Source of the DNA: a virus
Length of the DNA stretch: 37,470 nt
Direction: 5' to 3' (one strand)
Virus record (IMG/VR): IMGVR_UViG_3300042691_025837
Location: 1-37,470 of that record
Made by a program: the position numbers and the translations under genes. Of the stretch, positions 30,989 to 37,470 are shown one piece after another; within the stretch, counting starts at the first letter, position 1; every line of letters begins with the position of its first letter. The notes beneath the pieces were generated by a model, which saw only the letters and a program-made list of their open reading frames with translations, was not told where the DNA came from and made no database searches.

Positions 30989-31435
30989 TCACACCTCCGT
31001 CGGATCGAAGCCCACGTAAACCTTGTACGGGATCTCGCCACCATTCGGGCCCGAGTGTTCGTGCTTGTGCTGTTCGCGATACTTAGCCGGGCGCCGGCCC
31101 TTGAGTAGGAAAATCAGAAGCGTGTCGGAATACTCACGAATCCGCCCGACCTCCCTGCCGCCTTGGAACACAGGGCGGTCAACGCCATCGAATGCCCGGC
31201 GGATCGCTTCGTCCTCAAGCGTGTCCGTTCCTCGCTCCGCAGCCTCGTCCCATGCCTTTGCAAATTCGTCGGATTCCTTTCGCCATCGGTAGACGTTCAT
31301 CTTTGGAACATCGGACATTTCGCAGGCCCGCCCGATGTTGCCGCCACATCGAATGAGCGCGGCCAAGAAGTCGCCCTTCTGCTCGGCTGGCGAGCGAATT
31401 GGCTTCTTCTTGCCGTCCTTTTTAGGGCGTACCAT
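30989..31435 (-). CDS. terS: Terminase small subunit
   Basis: ATG 31435 gives 148 residues; the longer frame upstream runs through the divergent plus-strand gene and is rejected. After a basic tail (KKDGKKKPIRSP) comes a helix-turn-helix (DFLAALIRCGGNIGRACEMSDVPKMNVYRWRKES), the DNA-binding pattern of small terminases. The oligomerisation helix region (AWDEAAERGTDTLEDEAIRRAFDG) and a C-terminal part (DTLLIFLLKGRRPAKYRE) follow and match the family. It recognises phage DNA for packaging by the large subunit encoded about 0.9 kb downstream. Confidence 0.85.
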   Translation of the reverse strand: MVRPKKDGKKKPIRSPAEQKGDFLAALIRCGGNIGRACEMSDVPKMNVYRWRKESDEFAKAWDEAAERGTDTLEDEAIRRAFDGVDRPVFQGGREVGRIREYSDTLLIFLLKGRRPAKYREQHKHEHSGPNGGEIPYKVYVGFDPTEV

Positions 31436-31519
31436 TTTCGTACCAAGCGATAGCCTGCCTCTATAGCTATTTCGTTCGCCATAGCTTATACTTATCGTTA
31501 GACCAATGCAACAAAATAC

Positions 31520-31538
31520 CTCGGCAGGGGATGCCGAG
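31520..31538. promoter_or_regulatory. Inverted repeat in the divergent region of terS and the plus-strand gene
   Basis: CTCGGCA and TGCCGAG form a 7-bp stem around GGGGA. About 35-75 bases away lie ATAGCTAT and ATAGCTTAT in an AT-rich patch. The 179-base region between the two divergent starts plausibly holds both promoters. Confidence 0.35.
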
Positions 31539-31614
31539 TCGTTTGACCTAACCGGATGACGGGTGGTTTTCGGGCGCGGGCCAGCGCGAACGAATCTGCG
31601 CAAAGGGTCTCGAC

Positions 31615-31899
31615 ATGGGTGTCGGTTTGGCTCTCGCTGGTTCCCTTTCCCATTCCTGCCGTTACTGCCGAACAAAACCACAGGCTCCGCGAAGCCGCGG
31701 GCTCTGTTGGTCATGCCGCAAAAAAAGCGAGGCTCGCGCGGCCTTCGCTCCTCCGGGCTGTGTCTCATTTAGGCCGAAAAGGACGCTGCCCCAATCGCCG
31801 ACCGGTGCTTTGCCAGGGACGCCGGAAAAGATCGCTGTCATGGCCGAGCGAGCCGCTCGTGGGGAGTGGCTATTTCACCCCGGGGATTCGCAGCGGTGA
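31615..31899 (+). CDS. Plus-strand zinc-ribbon protein of planctomycete type
   Basis: The 94-residue protein has CRYC and CWSC pairs separated by 11 residues (about residues 15-32), a zinc ribbon. It ends with ALPGTPEKIAVMAERAARG-WLFHPGD, a wording I recall from small planctomycete proteins. AAAGGG lies about eight bases before ATG 31615. It is transcribed away from the terminase genes. A regulatory role (for instance in host gene control) is possible but not shown. Confidence 0.65.
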   Translation: MGVGLALAGSLSHSCRYCRTKPQAPRSRGLCWSCRKKSEARAAFAPPGCVSFRPKRTLPQSPTGALPGTPEKIAVMAERAARGEWLFHPGDSQR

Positions 31900-32154
31900 G
31901 CTTGGCAAGGATCACGCTGCCCGAAGTAATGCCGCTTGAAGATCGTCCGGCCCCGAACCGGCACGCCCGTTGCTATCTCTTCCTTGCATGAACGATCTCC
32001 CCCTCTTACAACTCTGGCTGTCATCTCCAACGCTCACGTTTGCCGAGGCCTCTGCGCAGTCTGCGAAACTCCCCCGCCGCCGGCTGCGCGGGCGCCGTCC
32101 CCGCCTCACGTCTCAGGTCGTTCGTCAAGTGAAGCAGGGGCAGGAGGGGAAACG
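31900..32154. other. Intergenic region, no supported gene
   Basis: The 255 bases between the plus-strand zinc-ribbon gene and the convergent minus-strand operon end contain short plus-strand frames with atypical codon use. CTCTGCGCAGTCTGCG at about 32050 resembles the AACTCTGC motif weakly. I support no gene here. Confidence 0.4.
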
Positions 32155-32322
32155 CTAATCGTCCTCACGGAAAAACGTCCTTTCGATGCAGTCCTCTTCG
32201 CCGCGATACAAAGTCACCTTAACCGTGCCCGGCCATTTCACCTTTTCGACATCGGGACCAATAAAGGCGACGAACAGCATCAGTCCGTCTGGTGTCGTGT
32301 ACGTTGCTTCTATGTCGCTCAT
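32155..32322 (-). CDS. 55-residue hypothetical protein
   Basis: This short gene has an excellent GGAGG site six bases before ATG 32322 and follows the preceding stop by 10 bases. The protein (starting SDIEATYTTPDGLMLFVAF, ending in an acidic ERTFFREDD) looks like a small beta domain. Codon use fits its neighbours. It closes the minus-strand accessory run. No family is recognised. Confidence 0.6.
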   Translation of the reverse strand: MSDIEATYTTPDGLMLFVAFIGPDVEKVKWPGTVKVTLYRGEEDCIERTFFREDD

Positions 32323-32332
32323 CTTTCCTCCC

Positions 32333-32542
32333 TCACCGTGACTCTCCTTCGCCCCTCGTAATGCCCTTCCGCCGCTCCCCGAGCGTGCGCCGTGACCCGT
32401 TCACCCTGGTCTGTACTCGCTGGGCGCTCCGAAAGATGTCCTGCCCCGGCACAAGCTCCATGTCCTTCGCCTCAATGACCAGCGTTCCGCCAGCCATCAG
32501 GTGAGCGATGTCTTGCAGGTCCAGTGTTACTCTCTCAGGCAT
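32333..32542 (-). CDS. 69-residue hypothetical protein
   Basis: ATG 32542 with AAGGA nine bases upstream is chosen; an in-frame ATG three codons earlier is possible. The first half is a compact alpha/beta pattern (LDLQDIAHLMAGGTLVIEA) and the second half is basic and probably disordered. It overlaps the preceding gene by eight bases. Function unknown. Confidence 0.55.
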   Translation of the reverse strand: MPERVTLDLQDIAHLMAGGTLVIEAKDMELVPGQDIFRSAQRVQTRVNGSRRTLGERRKGITRGEGESR

Positions 32543-32792
32543 CGTTGTCATTCCTTTTGCCGGAAGGGGTATATGCAGTAGCGATACCCCTCCCCCTTTC
32601 CGCTCGCTTGCCCAAGACTTCCGAACAAGCCGCCAGCCTCTCACAAAGCTGCCGGTTGAATTCCCGTGCCCGCTCCAGCTCGTCGCACAGAGATTTGATC
32701 GCACACTCTGGCCACACAAGCTCATCGCCGGGCGAGAAAGCCGAGTTGTCGTAGTCGTCGTAAGCGCGGCGGATGGCGTCGAGGTCAAGCAT
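32535..32792 (-). CDS. 85-residue helical hypothetical protein
   Basis: The start ATG 32792 lies inside the last codons of the DUF5131-type gene. The protein has an acidic N-terminus (LDLDAIRRAYDDYDNSAF) and a central coiled-coil helix (CDELERAREFNRQLCERLAA). The layout resembles the many small accessory proteins of phage replication regions; no family is recognised. Confidence 0.55.
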   Translation of the reverse strand: MLDLDAIRRAYDDYDNSAFSPGDELVWPECAIKSLCDELERAREFNRQLCERLAACSEVLGKRAERGRGIATAYTPSGKRNDNDA

Positions 32793-33534
32793 TGGGCATC
32801 TCCCCTTCACTGATCCACTCACCCCACCCCAAGAAAACGAACGGCACTCCTGCCGCTTGGCACTGGTCGCAAACTGACCGCACCCAATCCGGGTGCATCG
32901 GCTCGGAGCCGCCGCGAACGATGACGAAGTCGATACCAACGTGAACTCGCGGATCGTAGTGCCCGTCGCAATCGTATTTCGTCAAATCCACCCCCTCCCG
33001 CAATCCATCCAAAAACAGCCCCCGCTTCGCCGCTGGCATCTCTAAGAGTGCTGGCAGCCTGGCGTCAAGTTCGGCTTGGGTTGAGGCGATGAGGGCGGGC
33101 CAGAGGTTGGTTCGGTAAATGTCTCGCTCGCCAGCCGGACATTGGCGACGTGGCGAGTGTTCCGGCATCACCTTCGCCAGCCGCTCGGCATCCGATGTCG
33201 GCACGATGAACGGCGTTTTGACGGCGTCGATTATCTCGAAGAGGCGGCGGCGAACGTCGTCGAGGACAAGAGGCCTGTAGCCCTGCTTATCGCGATATTC
33301 CTCGAATCGACCGCAAAATTCGTCGAACGAATCCCAAAAATCGCCAAGGTAGGATTGAATCATCCGCTCCCCGCTTTGGTTCTGAAGAGGACTAAGCCCC
33401 CACTCCGCCGCCATGTCCGCATCCACCAACACCGGCCCGGCGAGCCTCCGCAGCCGCTCCCACTCGGCTTCCGGCGCGACAACACACTTGCCGTCGACAA
33501 TCGTCCACGGTTTGAAAATCTGCAGCTCGCTCAT
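32785..33534 (-). CDS. DUF5131 (Gp37/Gp68)-like protein lacking the N-terminal cysteine part
   Basis: In the 249-residue protein the middle and end follow the DUF5131 order. RRRLFEIIDAVKTPF comes first, then a PTSDAERLAKVMP segment at the family's LTKRP position. LWPALIASTQAELDARLPALLEMPAAKR, GVDL and finally MHPDWVRSVCDQCQAAGVPF-FLGWGEW follow. The family's first part with CxxCY (a likely iron-sulphur site) is absent. In its place are 80-100 unrelated residues starting SELQIFKPWTIVDGK. Key family peptides are altered (LTKRP, GGESG), so activity is doubtful. The start overlaps the nuclease stop (ATGA). A fragment with the missing part lies 2.7 kb upstream. Confidence 0.7.
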   Translation of the reverse strand: MSELQIFKPWTIVDGKCVVAPEAEWERLRRLAGPVLVDADMAAEWGLSPLQNQSGERMIQSYLGDFWDSFDEFCGRFEEYRDKQGYRPLVLDDVRRRLFEIIDAVKTPFIVPTSDAERLAKVMPEHSPRRQCPAGERDIYRTNLWPALIASTQAELDARLPALLEMPAAKRGLFLDGLREGVDLTKYDCDGHYDPRVHVGIDFVIVRGGSEPMHPDWVRSVCDQCQAAGVPFVFLGWGEWISEGEMPNA

Positions 33535-33833
33535 AAATTGCTCCTTTGCCCAAGAACCATTTCGATCTCTCCCCAGTCTTCAGGCCGCCACACGTAAACC
33601 TCTTGCCCCGCCCGCACCAAAGCGTCAATCCACGCCTGTTGCTCCGCGCTGACCTTGCCCCGATCGCTTTTCAGTTCGGCCCAGATAACTCGTTCGCGGA
33701 CGAGGACCAGGTCGGGGAAGCCGGGATGCGACCGCCGCGAGTCGTGCGTGTGGTACGGACGCCAGCCGTGCAAACGCGCGAAGGCAAGCACCTGGGATTG
33801 GAAAGCGGATTCGGGGATGGATTTGGTTTTCAT
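33531..33833 (-). CDS. VRR-NUC domain nuclease
   Basis: The 100-residue protein is a single VRR-NUC module of the PD-(D/E)xK superfamily: residues 1-30 form the helical lead-in, then HPGFPDLVLV supplies the Asp, WAELKSDRGKVSAEQQAW the Glu-x-Lys and conserved Gln. Stand-alone VRR-NUC proteins in phages cut branched or structured DNA. The start ATG 33833 overlaps the helicase stop (ATGA), and its own stop overlaps the next start (ATGA). Coupling with the helicase suggests joint work on replication forks or recombination intermediates. Confidence 0.88.
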   Translation of the reverse strand: MKTKSIPESAFQSQVLAFARLHGWRPYHTHDSRRSHPGFPDLVLVRERVIWAELKSDRGKVSAEQQAWIDALVRAGQEVYVWRPEDWGEIEMVLGQRSNL

Positions 33834-35302
33834 CGCTTCCACGCCTTGAACAGCTTCTCTTGCTCGTCCGTGTCCGCCTGCACCCGATCCGCCTTCCGCA
33901 GAACGGATTCGATCATGGGAACTTCGACTTCCGTGACCGGAATATGCACATTGAGCGGCCGAGTTGAGCCGACGCGGTTCGACCGCTTCACGGCTTGGTA
34001 ATAGCTCTCGTAGCTGTCCTGCAAGCCGCTGAAAATCTGCCGAGTCGCAATCTGGAGATTCAGGCCGAACCCCAGGATCTTGGGCTTGGAAATGAGAATG
34101 CGACGTGTGCCGGCTTTGAAATCGGCTATCAGCCGCTCTCGTTCTCCGATGGGCGTTGATCCGTCGATATTCGCTGCGTCCGGAAACATCTTCGCGATGC
34201 CATCTTGCTCCTCGTTGTACAGGCACCAAATGATCGTTGACTCCGTCGGCCACGACTCGACCAGCGAACGGATGAAAACCGGCTTGTCGGACGCAATTCC
34301 CTTTGTTCCCTTGCCGATTTGGGCCAGCTTCGACCGCTTCGTGATGCCCCCGGCTGACGTCACGAACAATTCACCCGTTGCCGATAGAACAGCGTCGCGT
34401 TGCCCCTGCGTCATGTCAACATGATGAATGTGCGTGATGATCGGCGGAATCTTGCCGGCGTTGTCTTTCCATCCGTAGGTTTCCGGGTTGGCAAGGAAGA
34501 TCGACCAGTGCGACAACGCCCGATAGAACGGGCCGATCGCGTGCGGCTTCAGCACCCACCGCTCTTGCGTCTGGCCGCGATTGACGAAGTAGCGAGCCAG
34601 GAACGCGTTGATCGTTGGGAACGCATCAAGGAAAACGGCATGGTTCGCGTACTCGATGCGGTCGTTCGGCGCTGGCGTCCCGGTGAGGCAGAGTTTCCAA
34701 TCCAAACCGGCCCCGAGATTCAAACAGACTTGCCCCCACTTGCCGTAGTGCGACTTCAGGACGCTCGATTCGTCGAGAACCAAGCACCCAAGGCATCCTT
34801 GCTTCAGGTCGTCCGTCAGGGCGTCGTAGTTGGTGATGCCGAGTCGGTTACCCTCGCCCTTGAGCCAGTCGGCGAGTTCGGCCGCCGGAACGTGCTCGAT
34901 GTCCAGCTCGCCTTCGTAAAACTTCGCGGCTTCAGCGAGCGTCTGCCGTACAACCATGAGCGGGCAGACGATCAAGAGCCGTTTGTGCGTCGGCAGCACT
35001 TTGGCCGCGTGCCGCATGAATTCCAGCAGCATCATTGTTTTGCCAAGGCCGCAATCGGCAAAGATGGCGAATTTGCGTTTCTGAATCGCCATGGCCGCGA
35101 TGTCACGCTGATAGTCAAACAGTCCCGGCCATGGCTTGTATTTTCGCGCCGCGGCCGGCTTCTTCGCTTCGCCGTTGACCAGCGACGCGTACTCATCGGG
35201 GAATGACAGCTCTCGCCCGGCACAGCGAAACGACGGCAGCGATTTGACCGCCAGGAACTTCCGGTAATCGTCGATGTTCGATGGGTCCACAACGATCCGC
35301 AT
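33830..35302 (-). CDS. SNF2-like superfamily 2 DNA helicase/translocase
   Basis: The 490-residue enzyme has the Q-like entry LFDYQRDIAAMAI, motif I DCGLGKTM (about residues 83-90), motif Ia LLIVCPLMVVRQTL, motif II LDESS (about 176-180) and motif III LTGTPAPND. The C-terminal motifs ILGFGLNLQ and QAVKRSNRVGS correspond to motifs V and VI. This is the compact phage form of SNF2-like helicases. The start overlaps the methyltransferase stop (TAATG). With the nuclease downstream it forms a probable DNA-processing pair. Confidence 0.9.
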   Translation of the reverse strand: MRIVVDPSNIDDYRKFLAVKSLPSFRCAGRELSFPDEYASLVNGEAKKPAAARKYKPWPGLFDYQRDIAAMAIQKRKFAIFADCGLGKTMMLLEFMRHAAKVLPTHKRLLIVCPLMVVRQTLAEAAKFYEGELDIEHVPAAELADWLKGEGNRLGITNYDALTDDLKQGCLGCLVLDESSVLKSHYGKWGQVCLNLGAGLDWKLCLTGTPAPNDRIEYANHAVFLDAFPTINAFLARYFVNRGQTQERWVLKPHAIGPFYRALSHWSIFLANPETYGWKDNAGKIPPIITHIHHVDMTQGQRDAVLSATGELFVTSAGGITKRSKLAQIGKGTKGIASDKPVFIRSLVESWPTESTIIWCLYNEEQDGIAKMFPDAANIDGSTPIGERERLIADFKAGTRRILISKPKILGFGLNLQIATRQIFSGLQDSYESYYQAVKRSNRVGSTRPLNVHIPVTEVEVPMIESVLRKADRVQADTDEQEKLFKAWKR

Positions 35303-36177
35303 TAGCCAACCTCCATGAATAGAGCTGGAGCCGTTTCCTGATGCATCGATCGGGCACGTTCAAGGTTCATTCGTGCCGCCTGAAAATACTCGCTCTTGAG
35401 TTCCGTGCCGTAGAACTGGCGGCCGAGTTTCAGTGCCTCGAAACCCTCACTGCCGATGCCGGCAAATGGGGAGAAGACGATCTCGCCGGGGTTCGTGTAA
35501 AGGCGAATTAGGCGGTTGATGACGCCGAGTTGCAGCGGGCAAATGTGCTTTGTGTCGTCGTCGCCGCGGCCTTCTTTGACGTTAAGCGTGTCCGTTTCCT
35601 TGATGTCCGACCAGCACGCTTCCGCCCACTCGATCCAATTGTTCCGCGACACGTCGCCCTTCGACTCAACCGGGACGGCATTGACGCCCGGCACGCGGAA
35701 CTTGAGTAAGTAATCCGGCAGACAACCGCGGCTCTTGGCCCGATCCGATTCAAGGCCGGCAAATTGAAGCTCCCGGCTTCGTGTGCGAATTGCCTGAGCT
35801 TGTGGGTTCTTTCTGACGCACCAATCGTATTCAAACGTCAGGCCGGCACGCTCGCCGATGCGGATGTTGAGCCCGCGGAAGTCGAACACCCCCTCTTCAC
35901 CGCTGCGTTTCATGCGGGGTATCTGCATAACGTGAACGACGATCACCCGCCCCGGCTTGATGACGCGGGCAAGCTGTCGATAGAAGAAAGACAGATGCAG
36001 TTTCGCTTCGCCGCGAAGATCCTCGCTGTTGCCGATGTCCGCCTCTTGCGACGTGTACGCATAGAGCGACGGAAACGGCGGCGAGAACACCGCGAAGTCA
36101 AAGCACGCCTCGGGCAGTTCTGCCATGTGCGTGATGCAATCCGTGTTAACGAGTGTGTAGCCGTTAGGTCCGATCAT
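35302..36177 (-). CDS. Beta-class DNA methyltransferase (N4-cytosine or N6-adenine)
   Basis: The 291-residue enzyme has the catalytic motif IV SPPF at residues 32-35 near its start and the S-adenosylmethionine motif I VFSPFAGIGSEGFEA near residue 235. This order (IV before I) defines the beta class. SPP-F/Y is more usual for N4-cytosine, though not decisive. No restriction enzyme is next to it, so it is an orphan methylase that may protect phage DNA or mark it for packaging. ATG 36177 is overlapped by a short frame ending in TGA from the decayed gene upstream. Confidence 0.88.
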   Translation of the reverse strand: MIGPNGYTLVNTDCITHMAELPEACFDFAVFSPPFPSLYAYTSQEADIGNSEDLRGEAKLHLSFFYRQLARVIKPGRVIVVHVMQIPRMKRSGEEGVFDFRGLNIRIGERAGLTFEYDWCVRKNPQAQAIRTRSRELQFAGLESDRAKSRGCLPDYLLKFRVPGVNAVPVESKGDVSRNNWIEWAEACWSDIKETDTLNVKEGRGDDDTKHICPLQLGVINRLIRLYTNPGEIVFSPFAGIGSEGFEALKLGRQFYGTELKSEYFQAARMNLERARSMHQETAPALFMEVG

Positions 36178-36240
36178 TGATTACCCTTTACGTTTTGAAT
36201 CGCCTCTCTAACCGTCTCAAACGCCTTCCCGCTATCGATG

Positions 36241-36453
36241 TCAGCCCACCTTGCGGCCCCACTTCAGCGGCTCACGCCACATCGCTTCGCTGGCGACGAC
36301 GCGCGTCCCGTTCGGCCCCCAGACACCGAGAGTCTTCGGGTTTCGGCGGCTCATCGTCTCGGCGTAGCAGTTGCCGCCGGAAAGCCCTTGGGACCGTAGA
36401 ACTACGTGTACTGGCGTATATGCCCCTGTTTTTGCGCTAGCCTTAAGAGAAAA
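36241..36453 (-). pseudogene. Decayed DUF5131 N-terminal fragment
   Basis: The minus-strand frame reads GGNCYAETMSRRNP followed by GVWGPNGTRVVASEAMWREP, the wording of the DUF5131 N-terminal part including the final Cys-Tyr of its cysteine motif. The first cysteines are missing, there is no start codon before the motif, and the frame stops at 36241. The adjacent frame continues with a protein-like DSGKAFETVREAIQNVKG, ending exactly at the methyltransferase ATG, which suggests a frameshift. It complements the protein at 32785-33534, which lacks this part. Confidence 0.5.
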
Positions 36454-36493
36454 CTAAGAGAGTACTAATTAATAGGGCTTTTCAGAGTTCGCC

Positions 36494-36636
36494 TTGACGT
36501 TTGACGAAAATCGACATTTTCCTTATGTGATAAGGACTTACGTAAAGGCATCTGTCTTGACGAAATAATGACGTAAATTGACGTAATTATTTTCGTCAAG
36601 GTTGACGCAAATCGATTTTTTGACGTAATTTTGACG
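36494..36636. repeat. TTGACG iteron-like array in AT-rich DNA
   Basis: TTGACG occurs at 36494, 36501, 36557, 36578, 36602, 36620 and 36631, with inverted CGTCAA at 36594 and a one-mismatch copy at 36568. Several extend to TTGACGTAAT. The block also has the inverted repeat CCTTAT-GTG-ATAAGG (36521) and the palindrome TTACGTAA (36538). It directly follows the primase/helicase gene, so it is a candidate replication origin or operator cluster. Confidence 0.65.
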
Positions 36637-36643
36637 TTAATCG

Positions 36644-37470
36644 TCAGGCTTTCCTGACGATCTTGACAGGCCGCCCACGTGATGTTGGCGGTACTTCTGA
36701 GATGATGATCTCGCCCAGTTCCTCGAGTTCGGTGAGAAGCTCGACACGCTCTCGGCGAGACATGTACTGTGTCTTTCGCGTGATCTCGTTCCATGTTAAC
36801 TTATCCTCCCCAATGATTTCAAGTAGCTTTTTGCTATTTCGTTCCCTGTCGTTCTTTCCCACCTTCCCCCACACCTGGCTAATCATGCGTCTCGTCAGCC
36901 AGTTGCTCAACCGAACCGCGTTGTCCGCGTCCTCCAGTGTGATTTGCAGACTGCCGGCCGACGGATCAGCCACCCGCGAACAGGCGAAGATGAGCGCCAG
37001 CTTGTACGACTTCTCGGCCGTGCGGCTCCACACCGCCGCTCGAATCGAATCCTCTTTCACCCGCCGTTCAGCGATCTCCCATTGATGCTCCTTCAGCCGC
37101 TTCCGGGCCGCCGAATCGAATGGCACGACCACGGCCCGCACATCGGCCAGATTCCCCTCGGGCTTTGGCTGCCAGTTTGCCCACGCCTGAAGCCGCTTGG
37201 CGATGTGCGACGGACAGCACGCCAGACGGGCGCCGTCCTGATTGCGGACGTAGCTGCCCGAGAAGATCATGAGCCGCGGCAGAACGCCGTCACCGATGTT
37301 CGATGGCGTGATGCTCTCCCAAAACTTGTCCGGTGAGCCGGTGCCGTAGAGCACCAGATGCGGATAGCGGATCACCTTGTTCTTGCTTGTGTCGGCGTAA
37401 CCGCCGGTCATCCACGTCGAATCGGCAGAGCTGTAGATTTCCTTCAGGTATGTTTCAATCGTTGCCAGAT
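36644..37470 (-). CDS. Primase/helicase C-terminal part (DUF3987-like), cut by window edge
   Basis: The frame is open to the window end, so at least 274 residues are present and the N-terminus is missing. It reads KVIRYPHLVLYGTGSPDKFWESI, then GDGVLPRLMIFSG, and a helical part with RRLKEHQWEI-like spacing. The pattern matches DUF3987, the C-terminal ATPase-associated half of phage and mobile-element primase/helicases. A final winged-helix-like domain (KLLEIIGEDKLTWNEITRKTQ) may bind DNA. The stop is followed by the TTGACG array, a typical arrangement of replication gene and origin. Assignment is fair; catalytic motifs lie outside the window. Confidence 0.65.
   Translation of the reverse strand, partial: LATIETYLKEIYSSADSTWMTGGYADTSKNKVIRYPHLVLYGTGSPDKFWESITPSNIGDGVLPRLMIFSGSYVRNQDGARLACCPSHIAKRLQAWANWQPKPEGNLADVRAVVVPFDSAARKRLKEHQWEIAERRVKEDSIRAAVWSRTAEKSYKLALIFACSRVADPSAGSLQITLEDADNAVRLSNWLTRRMISQVWGKVGKNDRERNSKKLLEIIGEDKLTWNEITRKTQYMSRRERVELLTELEELGEIIISEVPPTSRGRPVKIVRKA

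Noticed and set aside
31436-31768. Longer version of the small terminase on the minus strand.
   Set aside because: It is the reverse of the plus-strand zinc-ribbon gene and of the divergent control region; ATG 31435 fits the family length.
31970-32158. Plus-strand frame of 62 residues with a TFAE peptide.
   Set aside because: Codon use is atypical, the C-terminus is low-complexity basic, and no ribosome site precedes it; the TFAE match is probably chance.
1-37470. CRISPR array, tRNA genes or insertion sequences.
   Set aside because: No regularly spaced repeat-spacer series, cloverleaf or transposase was seen on either strand by eye.

Overview
This window carries the head, tail and part of the DNA-processing modules of a tailed phage or prophage. 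Almost everything reads on the minus strand, so gene order runs from right (early/replication) to left (lysis end). The head proteins belong to Mu-like families: portal DUF935/gp29, gpF-like minor head protein, gpI-like protease-scaffold, gpT-like major capsid protein, DUF1320/gp36-like adaptor and gpG-like morphogenesis protein. The tail is of the long non-contractile type: tube protein, a chaperone pair joined by a -1 frameshift site, a short tape measure and a fibre with phage-fibre repeats. No sheath, integrase or repressor is visible. The likely host is a planctomycete. That is inferred from a dockerin-like domain in a phage gene, small plus-strand proteins whose wording I associate with planctomycete genomes, and GC-rich codon use. 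It cannot be proven from this window.

Right part (about 32.1-37.5 kb): a DUF3987 primase/helicase C-terminus cut by the window edge, an AT-rich block packed with TTGACG hexamers, a decayed DUF5131 N-terminal fragment, then a tightly overlapping run of beta-class DNA methyltransferase, SNF2-like helicase, VRR-NUC nuclease, a DUF5131 C-terminal protein and small accessory genes. Packaging part (about 27.6-31.9 kb): small and large terminase subunits with several small zinc-ribbon and membrane genes between them, and a plus-strand zinc-ribbon gene upstream. A control region at 26.9-27.6 kb holds a plus-strand 66-aa gene, a 110-bp perfect direct repeat and two helically phased motif arrays.

Head part (about 10.1-26.9 kb): a 2478-codon portal polyprotein, a second modular protein, the F-like protein, the protease-scaffold, a decoration-like protein, the capsid protein and the connector/tail-completion genes, ending at an intrinsic terminator. 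Tail part (0-10 kb): chaperones, tape measure, two distal tail proteins, the fibre, a dockerin-like protein and a membrane/envelope pair.

Three layers of organisation are not explained by ordinary annotation. First, a short peptide T-[FY]-[SAN]-E recurs 13 or more times in four adjacent assembly proteins. It uses different serine codons and falls where the phage protease could cut. Second, a structured leader of about 90-100 nt, with covarying stems and a fixed loop, occurs three times directly in front of the decoration-like, major capsid and tail-chaperone genes. Third, the minus-strand motif CCCCTTTTTTG stands in front of four transcription-unit starts at only two distances. Plus-strand single genes sit at the unit boundaries, like morons. 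All function statements rest on recalled family features; no database search was possible.
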